Source: Triplophysa rosa (lineage: Eukaryota > Chordata > Actinopteri > Cypriniformes > Nemacheilidae). Taken from it: 64,000 nt of DNA. The notes below the pieces were generated by a model. The model ran no database searches and was not told the origin of the DNA. It was given only the letters and a program-made list of their open reading frames with translations. Below, piece after piece: positions 22,001 through 34,100 of the stretch. Where the stretch lies: contig NC_079895.1 in assembly GCF_024868665.1 (NCBI RefSeq), forward strand, positions 9,008,569 through 9,072,568, given 5' to 3'. The stretch's first letter is position 1; each line of letters starts with the position of its first letter. The position numbers and the translations under genes are program-made.

Positions 22001-25000
22001 CACACACACACAAAAACGTGAACACACATGGTTAATCTGTTGAGTGTATATGTATAAAACCGATGACTTATAAATGTATTCATTAGTATCAGTTTATTTT
22101 TGACTAAGATTTTTTCAACATGATCTCACATGAATTCGTAACTTTAAAAAAAGAGAAAATTAAAATAGTTACGAATTCATGTTAGATTGTGTAATTTTTT
22201 TTGTTGCATTGTGACAACTGAATTTGATAATTAAACACATTTCCACCCAAAATTCTTATGATTGTAATACTGTAACAAAATCATCATCCATTTTAAAATC
22301 AAATTCAATACAAAGTTCATTTTCTTCATGCAAATTATTATATAATGATTATATACACATTACATTATTTTGTGTTTTTTGTCATCATTTTGTCAACATC
22401 TACTTAATCCACCCTCCGTACTGTAACAAATCTTTACATTTTGCATTCTGTTTAATCTGGAGAACATGCGTTTATGTTTCTTACTTCAGCCAGCAGAGCC
22501 AAAGCTTGTACACTGAATACAGATGGCGCTGAAGAAGACACCATAGTGCTGCCCTGACCTGCACACTCTGAGACGAAGAAAACAGCATTAAAATCAAAAC
22601 ACCATAAGCACATAAGTACAATTGACTGATTGTACTTCTTTGTAGTTTTACCATCAGAATCATTGGCTTCATGGTCATCATCTTCTCCTTGTAGACAGAC
22701 TTGAGGTTGAGCTTTCACTTCCAGGTTACGACTCAGCCAGCTGGTCTGCTCAAGAGACGAGCCGGCCACAGCTCCCACTGCCTCCAGTATACGCTGACTG
22801 ACTTCCTGTAGAGAATACCATTACAGTGTAAACAAACTTTGACTATTTGATACATTGGATCCACTTTTTAGGATTCTATCTGGTACTTTAACCACATTAG
22901 ACAATGAATAATAGGAACCGTTTACATAATGCATTAAGCTGTACTGGTCTTACCTGCAGTTCTTTAGTATCCCTCTTGTTATCCATATTGGGAAGTCTAT
23001 TTACACAGTCATTTAGCATGCTGCAACAGTAAAGCAAACAGTCGGTACAGTGCTTCAAAAAACCTTTAACCCTTCAATAGTACCATGTAATACTAAAGGG
23101 CTCTACATAACACAATGCAGAGAAGTAATGGCTTCTTTTGGAGATGCAAATATGAGCAATTGCAGTAAATTATGGTTTTCCAAAGGCAGCAAAATGAATA
23201 TTTATTCACCCAAGGAGCAAGAAGTGTCCAGGTGGGGCAAGGTTGAGCTGGACAGATTCTCTGAGCAGACAGAGGAGAGAGTTGATGTTCTCCTGAAGCG
23301 CCTGAGGTGGAAGACTGCAAAAACAAAAACAAGTTACCATCAAGGACGTTTCACTAATAAAGTTTGTGTTTCCATTAAACACCATTGAACATTAACTGTA
23401 GACATTGGTTTGACATTGCCACAGTTCACTTGACCTTAATGGACATTTTATTAACTTTGATGGTGAATGACATCACATGATTACTAATACGATTAGGCCA
23501 ACTAAAAAGAGAGGATGATGTCAGTGTAAACTGTTACCTTTTAATGTAGACATAGCTGAACTGTAGCATTGGAATGTCAACTAAAGTAGTCTTCTGTTAG
23601 TGAGAAAGAGAGTGGATATTAATACATGACATGGTTCAACGGTTAAAAATGTACAGTATGCGTATTCAAGCTTGTGTCATGCATGCAGTACCTGGTCTCC
23701 TTTGATCTGATGGGGTTTCTTCACCACCTCTCTGATGAGCTGTAGTATCGTGTCCGTACGGAGCATGTTTAGTGCCTTCACCAGGTCTACCACGGTCATT
23801 TGGGAATCACTAGCATCAGGCAAAATCTATATATGCATATAGAAACACAGAATGCCACATTCAGAACAGTTGATGGGATAGTTCACCTAAAAATAAATAT
23901 GCTGTCCTCATTCACCCTCATGTCATTCAAAACCTGTATGTGATTCTTTCCTCTGTGGAACACAAATGAAGATATTCATACATTGGAAGTCAATGGGGTC
24001 ATGTTGTTTGGTTACAATCGTTCTTTAGAATATCTTCTTTGTGATTTGCTTTTTGCATACTTATTCATTTTGTTCACCTTTTTCCTGGAGCATCTTTTGC
24101 GGCTCCTCCTGTTACTCCACACAGCAGCAACAGAGGCCATGACCTGCATCCCGAACTGTTGAGTCAATGGCATCAAGAACTCTAAAACCTTCTGCCTCAA
24201 GATCTACAGAACAAAAACATATCCAGCAACACATTAACAGCATGATCCCATTTCTATGCAAACTAAATCACCTGAAAACATTTGACTTTATTTACTTTCA
24301 TTATCAGCTTTACCTTTGTGCCCTTAAAGTACACAGAGGTGGGTGACACTCTGCTGCCATGGGTGGAGTCACAGCCCTTGGCCACGCCCCAAAGTAAAGC
24401 CATGCTGCTGATCATGTGTGGAAACTCATCCAAAATGGCATTGCTAGCGTTTCGCATGTCTGGAGCATCACAGCTTACAATTGCCTGGAGCAAAAAAAGT
24501 CACATTACAGCTTAAGTCACTAGTGTTTTAAAGCTTCATGATTGACCAAACATATTCAGTGGTGAACCTGACTCACAGGATGACCAAAGCGAGATAAGAT
24601 ATGATTGCAATAGTATGTAAGTGGATCAGTAAATAGGGTGCAGGAGAACATTGTTACCCCAAGCAAATGTCTACATCATCAATTGGGATCCGAACCGTAC
24701 ATATTGAAGCGTTATGTTTTTATTACCTTAGAATGAGCTACTTCTATATACATACACCACGGGTCCCCTTATATGGATTTCGCCATGTTGTTTCTACAGT
24801 AGCCCTAAACGGACAAACTGTTCTACAGAGTGTGTTTTGAAAATACGTTATTTCTTTCGGCAAAGAAGCGAAAACGTGACAACATCTTAGTCCTGTGTCA
24901 GCCACCGTAGTGCTTCGAAAGGGAGGGTTAAGCGCTGGAGTGAGCCATTGGTTGCAATTTGCAACTTCAACGCTAGATGATGCTAAATTTTATACACGGG

Positions 25001-25128
25001 ACCTTTAAGCACGTGCTTGAACACTTACCTTCTTGTGGTCCAAAAGGCAGTAGTGTGTAATAGTGGTAAGTCCTTCCAGTAGAGTCAAAGGATAGTCAGG
25101 TGCGATATTCTCCCTTTTCAAGATGCTG
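19098..25128 (-). CDS. dop1b: dop1b C-terminal part, coding exons 21-38
   Basis: Eighteen short exons encode the conserved C-terminal region, thought in the family to form helical repeats and contact partners such as MON2. Recognisable blocks are [34 protein letters not shown] and ITSIMVTELI-type sequence, ending [14 protein letters not shown] and TAG (stop 19098-19100). The C-terminal tail after about 19260 is serine- and proline-rich. One acceptor (exon 21878-21987) follows a (TG)11 tract directly. The 3' UTR probably reaches towards 18.3 kb, but I could not fix a poly(A) signal. Confidence 0.9.
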
Positions 25129-28100
25129 CTACACAAAGAAAACAACACAATTTGAAAAAAAAAAAAACATTTCAATGCATATTTAAACACTCTAACACAT
25201 GCACACATTATTTACTTATGTGAAGACTTGATTCCATCATGCTCATGTTGTTTAACAAGCTCATCCAGGTTCTTGCAAATCTGGGCAATGATAGGCGATA
25301 CAATGATGGCCAGTGATCGTCCTAAATATGGCAACACTTCACAAAGTAGAGTCACCCAGGCTGGGTGCATGGCGCAACCGTACTGTGGGTGCAAAGCCCG
25401 GGCTGCTGCCGACACGAACATGCCCTGAGCTGTGATAGGTTGACTGGCAACATAACGTACTGCTTTGATGGACTGCTGGAACATGACAGCTGTTTGCCAC
25501 TCTCGAGCCAAGGCTGAGGAAGGAGGTTCTGCCCGCCGCTGTTGGTTAGAATCGTGATCTTTGTGTGAATCGTGTGCCTTGGTGTGTGGTGGACACACAT
25601 GGTGCTCCAACACAATAAGAACCTTGAGAAGCTTCAACAGGGCGATCTGGAGCGGATGTTCAGCCCAGGTCCCATCTCTGCCAAAGTTAATCAGACTCTC
25701 TTCCGAAAGCTCCCCTTCGAGGTCTTCCTCTAGCACAGTGTGTTGGTCAGACTGCTCACCCCGCTGGCACACATACATGGAGGCTGAAAGGGTAAGGAGA
25801 ACATACTGCTGCACCTTGTAGCTCCAAAGAAGGTTACGCACTGCCTCCAGATTAGCACAGCACTTTGCATCTCCGATCTGAGCCTGCTGGGCCACCCTGA
25901 CCAATTGGATCATCAACTCAGTTAGCACCTCTACGCTTTTCACCTGCACCTCCCGATTTGCCTGGAGTTGCGGGGTGGGAACATTAGCATAGGACGGATA
26001 GTGAGAACGGAGGTACCGCAGACAGAGGCAGGTGAGTAGCTCAAGCAGAAGAGCTGGTGGCGAAGACGGGGAAGATGGTGAATAGAGAGGAGAAGATGCA
26101 GGGTCAGGAGTGGCTGCAGTTGGTGGGGTTGAGCTCTGCAATCGTCCATAGAAGCTTCCACCTTCTTCAGCCTGCCGGTGCCTTTGCAAAAGGTTTTGGA
26201 TGAGGTTGAGATGGGCGGTGGAGCTGCAATCCAGAGAAGTATTAGAGAGAGCCTCTACAAATGGCCCGGCACTTGTTCGGAGTATAGTCTCTAAAATAGT
26301 GAAGGCATAAAGAATCCGGCTGCTCTCATACTGCTGCTTATAAAGCAAGACATGACGGAATAGTGAATCCACCGCCTCTCGTTTCTCCCGCTGTCGCTTC
26401 AGCTGCCGTGATTTGGCCATGGCCTCCAACTGTCCGTCGTCTTCATCGCTCGAGAGCGAATCAGAAACCTGAGTGCGTTCCGAGTCTACTCGCTTCAGCC
26501 CATTGGCCACCGCCTCCTCTACGCTACCATCATCCCGCCGCTGAAAGTAAGGGGCGGAGCTTGAGCTGGAGTTTTCTGTTGAGTTCTGAGCACCGCTAGT
26601 GTCTGCAGACTCTGTGTGTTCACTATCCTCTTCTTCTTCTTCCGGTCTTTCTTCATCCTCTCCCTCTGTTTCTTCACTCTCACTTTGGGACACTCCTGGG
26701 GAATCCGAGGGTGTTTTCATTAGCTCTGGATCTCGTTCCAGCTCCGTCCACAATGCCTCACGGTCTACTACAGTGAATCGACTGGCAAATGTGTCCTGCG
26801 GTTCCTCTACAGAACTTTTCATAGTGGATCTGTAACTCAGTGGCTTAAAATTACCTAAATCACATGAAGAATAAAATCAGACCACAGGAATATAAATATA
26901 TTCCATAACTGTGCAAATAAAACGCATTAAAAAATCAACATGTTTATGATTACTCACCAACAGAGAGATTTTGTTTTACACTCTGTATCGGTGATCGTTG
27001 TGTTTTTGGATCCAACAATAAGAGCAGAATTGGTTCCAGAATGCGGACCACATCACTAAGCGAGAGAGCCCGCACCAACCAGTTCTGTGCCGCAGCGCTA
27101 ACACTACCATCCTGATTGTTTAAACTATCTAGTACCACAAATAAAGACCTGAAAACAAAGAGAGATTAAGTGGAAATGGCAAATTAATTCAATATGCATG
27201 GGAAATATGGAACATACTGTATGACCTGTCAAAGGAGCGTTTGAGAGAAGTGTTGCGATTTGTCTGGATCTCTCGTGTCAGGTGCCACAGAACCGAGAAC
27301 CTGTGGAGGGCCTCCAGACACACAACCTAACACAAAAACCCACAATTACATCAAGGTTTATGTTAGAGTTTTATTGTATTCAATGAAAGAAATGCAGTAC
27401 CTTGTCTCTGCTGTATAAACCCAGGCAGATGATGTCCTCACAAATGGTTGCAGATGGAGCCAAGCAGTGAAGCCGATAGAAGAGCTCCACACAAGATACA
27501 TGATGTTCTCTGCGCTCAATGTCCAACTGAGCCCACAGCACCTGAGACACACGCTGTGATAGAGACAAGTAAGAATTACCACAGTGCCTTTAAAGTCCCC
27601 ATGAAATCAAAATGGAAGTTTTTTTTTAGTATGAATATCTTAGTCTTAAGCTTTCCTGTAGCTCAGTGCTAAGAGCATTGCGTTAACAACGCAAGGTTGT
27701 GGGTTCGATCCCAGGGATTGCACATGCCTATGTATAAATGTATAGGATAAAGCAATGTAAGTCGCTTTGGATAAAAGTGTCTGCCAAATGCATAAATGTA
27801 AATGTCTTAAGAATATCTATTAAATAGTGTGATCTGAAACAATTAAAAATTCACATTTAGAAGATATAAGCATTCAGTCTCAAAATGAATCAACGATTTT
27901 TATAACATCGTTCTTTACTTCTAGAATCTAGAGAATCAATCATCCGCCCAGCTATTGGGTAATTTAAAAGGGGAGGAGCTTTTAAATTCTGATATTGATC
28001 CCATTCATTTTAATATATCGTCGGTGTACTTCTGAAATCTTGTATGTCCAAATTCACAGTTTTTCAGGATATGAAACTTTTTTAAATGATTGCATACTGT

Positions 28101-31100
28101 GTTGTCAAAGTTGACAAGCACTTTTAATAGTTTTATTGGTTAGATATTTGCAAAATCCAGTGACAAACATAAAGGGTGACTAATATGATTTTATGAAATA
28201 TGGAGATACAAGGTTTCAGAAGGACAGCAGCGATATGTCCTCTTACATAAAAGTATATAAAACAGGTGTCCTCTTATACAGTGTTTTTCAAACTACAAAC
28301 CCGATTCCAAAAAAGTTGGGACACTGTACAAATTGTCAATAAAAAAGGAATGCAATAATTTACGAATCTCATAAACTTATATTTTATTCACAATAGAATA
28401 TAGATAACATATCAAATGTTGAAAGTGAGACATTTTGAAATGTCATGCCAAATATTGGCTCATTTTGGATTTCAAGAGAGCTACACATTCCAAAAAAGTT
28501 GGGACAGGTAGCAATAAGAGGCCGGAAAAGTTAAATGTACATATAAGGAACAGCTGGAGGACCAATTTGCAACTTATTAGGTCAATTGGCAACATGATTG
28601 GGCATAAAAAGAGCCTCTCAGAGTGGCAGTGTCTCTCAGAAGTCAAGATGGGCAGAGGATCACCAATTCCCCCAATGCTGCGGCGAAAAATAGTGGAGCA
28701 ATATCAGAAAGGAGTTTCTCAGAGAAAAATTGCAAAGAGTTTGAAGTTATCATCATCTACAGTGCATAATATCATCCAAAGATTCAGAGAATCTGGAACA
28801 ATCTCTGTGCGTAAGGGTCAAGGCCGGAAAACCATACTGGATGCCCGTGATCTTCGGGCCCTTAGACGGCACTGCATCACATACAGGAATGCTACTGTAA
28901 TGGAAATCACAACATGGGCTCAGGAATACTTCCAGAAAACATTGTCGGTGAACACAATCCACCGTGCCATTCGCCGTTGCCGGCTAAAACTCTATAGGTC
29001 AAAAAAGAAGCCATATCTAAACATGATCCAGAAGCGCAGGCGTTTTCTCTGGGCCAAGGCTCATTTAAAATGGACTGTGGCAAAGTGGAAAACTGTTCTG
29101 TGGTCAGACGAATCAAAATTTGAAGTTCTTTTTGGAAAACTGGGACGCCATGTCATCCGGACTAAAGAGGACAAGGACAACCCAAGTTGTTATCAGCGCT
29201 CAGTTCAGAAGCCTGCATCTCTGATGGTATGGGGTTGCATGAGTGCGTGTGGCATGGGCAGCTTACACATCTGGAAAGGCACCATCAATGCTGAAAGGTA
29301 TATCCAAGTTCTAGAACAACATATGCTCCCATCCAGACGTCGTCTCTTTCAGGGAAGACCTTGCATTTTCCAACATGACAATGCCAGACCACATACTGCA
29401 TCAATTACAACATCATGGCTGCGTAGAAGAAGGATCCGGGTACTGAAATGGCCAGCCTGCAGTCCAGATCTTTCACCCATAGAAAACATTTGGCGCATCA
29501 TAAAGAGGAAGATGCGACAAAGAAGACCTAAGACAGTCGAGCAACTAGAAGCCTGTATTAGACAAGAATGGGACAACATTCCTATTCCTAAACTTGAGCA
29601 ACTTGTCTCCTCAGTCCCCAGACGTTTGCAGACTGTTATAAAAAGAAGAGGGGATGCCACACAGTGGTAAACATGGCCTTGTCCCAACTTTTTTGAGATG
29701 AAACTTTTTAACTTTTAAAATTTTTAACTTATTTTTCCCTTAAAATGATACATTCTCTCAGTTTAAACATTTGATATGTCATCTATGTTGTATTCTGAAT
29801 AAAATATTGAAATTTGAAACTTCCACATCATTGCATTCTGTTTTTATTCACAATATGTACAGTGTCCCAACTTTTTTGGAATCAGGTTTGTATTTTAATA
29901 TGCAAGTATTTTCTGGATTATTCACGTTTTCTATTTGTTGAAGCATAAATACTCATGATTTGTTGCATGAATTACACTATCCATTTCATATTATTTTCAT
30001 TCACAAATGACAAGGTACGCGCAAAGCTGCTACAACAGAAACATGACAATTTGTCTATTTACCAGGTAAAAGTCTGTGGAGTTCTCCAAAGTTTTGAGAA
30101 CAGAAGGGTAAATGGGAGGCAGGGTGACCATTTGAAGCTGTCCACTGAGCGGGTTAGTATCAGAGCTCTTATAACGCTGGTTCTTATCCTGAATGACAAG
30201 AGCTAAAGACTGTGAGTGATTGATCAGCTCAAGAAGAGAGGAGATCGCAACATGTTGCACCTGTAGACACACAAAAGACAAAAAAAACATCAAATTAAAC
30301 TAAGTAGAGCTAAACAACAGTTGGTGTATATTTTAATTGTAAAAAATACTTTATCCTATTCCAGTTTAATCTGTAAATAAGCCATTCAAGTGTTGACTTT
30401 TCTGAACACTGTAAACATAATCAAAACGCTATCAAAACATCGCTCTGTTTGTTTGAGCTGTCGACTTCTGGTGTGAATTTGAGGCAGGACTACCCGTTCA
30501 TCAGAACATTAAAGAGTGTGGGAAAGATTTAGTCTAAAATATTTTAAAGCTGTTAAGAGTGAAAATTGAAAGTGTCTGCAGGGAAAAGACAATAAGTAAA
30601 CATGCTGCACAAACAATTTATTCCCGGTCAATACTGCTGTATTTGTCTAGGATCATTTCCTGCAGTCTTTGCATAACCTGCTTAAAATGTTTTTGTAGAT
30701 GTGCTTCTGTAATCAGGCTAATACTGCAATGCAATATTTCCAACCAGTATCATCTTTTAGGAGAATATGGACAAAACGAACACTGCGTTCCATTATTTTA
30801 AAGCTCTTATTGATTGACTGATAAAACACTAAGTCAGCAGGGTGATGTGATAATTTTATTATTGTTAGATCATTTAACTCATCATTGAAGGTCTGGTGTT
30901 ATACCTGGTAGTCTTTCATCAGACAACACAGAGTCATCAAGAACTTCAGCCACTCAGGAAGGCTGCTGTCAATCCCTGAGGAGAAAAACTTTAGGTTACT
31001 AACGTAACCCTGGTTCTCTGATAACTTGAAGTGAGGTATCTCACTATGGAAACACCTCTGGCGTGACCGATTGCGGAAGCACCAATGACACTACATCTGC

Positions 31101-34100
31101 CAGTCATGGCAGACCAATGGCGTGGTGTTTCGTCATTCTACGCATTTCTCTTCTCCGTGCGAAATAGGCAAGGAGGGCAATGTTGTGAGATACCTCACTT
31201 CATGTTATCAGAGAACCAGGGTTACATTAGTAACCTAAAGTTCTCTTTCTAACACTTGTTCGGTATCTCACTATGGAATATAGACAACTCCAGTATATGC
31301 TGATGAAGCAGGGGTATAAAAAAAAACGAGTGAATGAGGATCACTGATCTAGTTAAGTACTGTAAGTGCCAGCCGACCCGTGGGGGTGTCTGCCCTTCAT
31401 AAAGAACGCCCCAGTAATCATTGTACATCCCGATCACTCACCCCTAGGACCGAGTGAGCGAGAGAGGGTTCTGTCACATCCAATTTATAGAAACGGACAA
31501 ATGTGTGCAGAGAAGACCAGCTGGCTGCCGCACAAATTTCGTGTATCAAGATTCCTTTAAACAGTGCCCAAGACTCTGGTGGAATGGGCTCTTAGTCCGG
31601 CCGGGGGCTCTATTGTAACATACCACGATAGCCTCTACCCTCCAGTGGGAAATCGTTATCGGGAGATAGGTCTTCCTTTATAAGCATCAGCCCATGAGAT
31701 GAATAACAGGTTGCTCTTGCGAAGTGTGCGAGTTCTTAGTACATATGTACGCAAAGCATGAACTGGGCATAAACAACGCAACCGCTCCACTTCTGAGGAT
31801 GAAAATGATGGCGGATGAAACACCAGCAGCTCAACTGACTGAACCGCACTGGCATGATCCCATACCTTAGGTACGAACCTAACCTTTTGTGTATTCGTAT
31901 GCTGTGCCCTGATAGGCAAATCTCAAATATTTCCTGTGCGCAGGAAAAATATTTATGTGAAAATATGCGTCCTGCCGATCCACTGAGGCCGCTGAAGAGA
32001 AAACCGCCTCGCGGCTCGGGTGCAAATAGTTTGCCACCATGTTTCAACCGGGGGAGGATCCGCCATTCCTAAATCCTCCATATCCTGATCGTCCAGCCTC
32101 GAGAAGCCCTTGACGGGAACTCGATGGGGAAAAAAGTCTGTCACACAGGCTCGGACGGCTGGAATAAACTGCCTCGCTGGTGGGAGACGTGACGGAAGTC
32201 TTTTCCTGTCATATAAAATCCCTTTCAGCCCCTTTCCCCGCTGGCTGGGTCAGCCACTCGATGGACCATCTCAGCGCGTCCCTCCAACAAACTTCGATAA
32301 GATCCGGGTCTAATTGAATAGGGGAAGGTGAGCTCTCATGCTGTGCGCTCGGCGGACAGGACTGAATCAGGGGAAGAATGGCATCTTCATCGTCCTCATC
32401 TTCGAGAATGGTGGACAGTTCTTCATCATCGTCTTCCTCTCCTGCCAGTGGATCGAACAGCGGGGGAAGGATGGGTGAAACGCTCTCCATCATGTCCCCC
32501 CATTAGCTAGTAGTCTGCGGACATTCCATCTGTTCCTCTCTGGGTTGAGCAAAGAGGTATGGGTCCGATTTCCCTGCGACCGCCACTCGCAGTCTCCTTT
32601 CTTGGGTTTTAGTCGAGAACCAAGCGCAGTGGGGGCAGCCCTCAGGGTTGGATATAGCTGCCTGAGTGTGGTTAGCACCCAAACAGGAGATGCAAAGGTT
32701 GTGAGAATCCTTAGCAGAAATCCACATACCACAGGTGCAGGGATGTGGAGGATGTTTATCCCCGGAGCTCTCCGGCTCTTTCGCCGTCGCTATGATGAAG
32801 CCTGCACTCTCTTCGTACGGTAAGCCCACACAACATAATAACTCGTACGGAGCTGTGTTTTGGTGCGTGGTAAGCACCCCATAAAACGTCGGAAACTAAG
32901 AGGAGAAAACTCACCTTAACGCGTTAGTTATCTCCTTCTAAGTTGAGAAGTCACTCAACAAACAAAGAATTATATTGCGTTTGGGACGTTACCTTGCGGC
33001 TTCGTCTGTGAACGGTTGAGCAATAAATTCCAAAATCAGTGAGGATAGCTTCAAAAAATCTTCCACGGGGAAGAGAGCGAGAATGACGAAACGGCAGGTT
33101 CGATTGGTCTGCCATGACTGGCAGACGTGGTGTCATTGGTGCTTCCTCAATCGGTCACTCCAGAGGCATTCCCATAGTGAGAAACCGAACGAGTGTTAGA
33201 AAGAGAAAACTCAGTTTATAAAAACATATGCACATGTAAGCAACTCTGGCAATGCCAGACTGAATAAAACATAGCGGTGGAGTACAGTTCTTTAATGTAC
33301 CTGTCTTGTTGAACATGGTTGTGTGCAGGTCTTGGCTCTCCTCCTCTGTGAAATAAACTGGAAATGTTGTGCATTCCAGGAGAAGTTGGCAGATGACAGC
33401 GAAGGCCTGCCGACAAGACTCTGATATCTCCCCTTTGCCCTTTGACTGGAAGCTTCCCATCCATTCCAACTCTGCAGATCTGTGGTCTTTATCCCCATCC
33501 CCAGAAGACCCATGAATGCCACTGATCCTTAGTTTACTAGGGCTGAAAAACTCTGCAAGTCTGTCTTTGATAAGACCCAGGTCTCGGCTGCCTTTACGTT
33601 TCAGTGGAGACTGCTTACTGCCACGGGGAGAGCCATTCTGATCTACCCGATTTGGTTCTTCCTGTTTTTTCTTTTTCTCAGGATCAATTATATTCAGCAA
33701 GTGCCTGAGAAATACAGAGAGAGATAGTTTGAATGAGCAAGAGTAAAACAAAAAGAGAAAGCATATATATATACATGTGATGCCGAACTTTATTGCGTTA
33801 TATGTAATGTTAACAGCTTTTTTATTTCATCTAAATATTATGAAAAAATTAAACAAGAAATATTACAATTGAGGATATTTCATAAAAAAATATATATTTA
33901 TATATGAAATTTATATTATATTTATAACTACAACAGACGGGCATCAGTTTGGAGAACATTGGGGTAAATTTTAAAAGTGGCATTCAGTTATCGCGTCAAA
34001 AATAAAAAAAAGTTACATTGTGTTTTCATCTTATTTTGTGGGCAGTTAAATTTATTATCGAGTCAAAGTAAAACAGTATAACAGTATACTGTAAGTAGCA

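Larger units (their letters stand above)
30985..33205 (-). mobile_element. Internally deleted DIRS-like tyrosine-recombinase retroelement
   Basis: A repeat with acgtaaccctggttctctga at 31003 recurs inverted near 31205. The block with caccaatgacactacatctg (31080) recurs inverted near 33130, so it has the inverted-repeat design of DIRS elements. On the minus strand 32877-32503 encodes a gag-like cysteine-rich piece ([20 protein letters not shown], then CPHCAWF). 31919-31656 and below encode a tyrosine recombinase remnant ([18 protein letters not shown], then [17 protein letters not shown]). Reverse transcriptase and RNase H are absent and stops are present. It lies in the dop1b intron, its left edge only about 10 bases from the acceptor of the exon 30905-30975. 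Confidence 0.8.

Noticed and set aside
26820..26822. ATG inside dop1b exon 20 as a separate gene start
   Set aside because: The exon continues upstream in the same frame to a proper acceptor and joins the preceding exon in phase.
28435..28647. N-terminal extension of the Tc1 transposase frame
   Set aside because: The frame is open but the 71 extra residues have no Tc1 similarity that I can see; the ATG at 28648 gives the family length.
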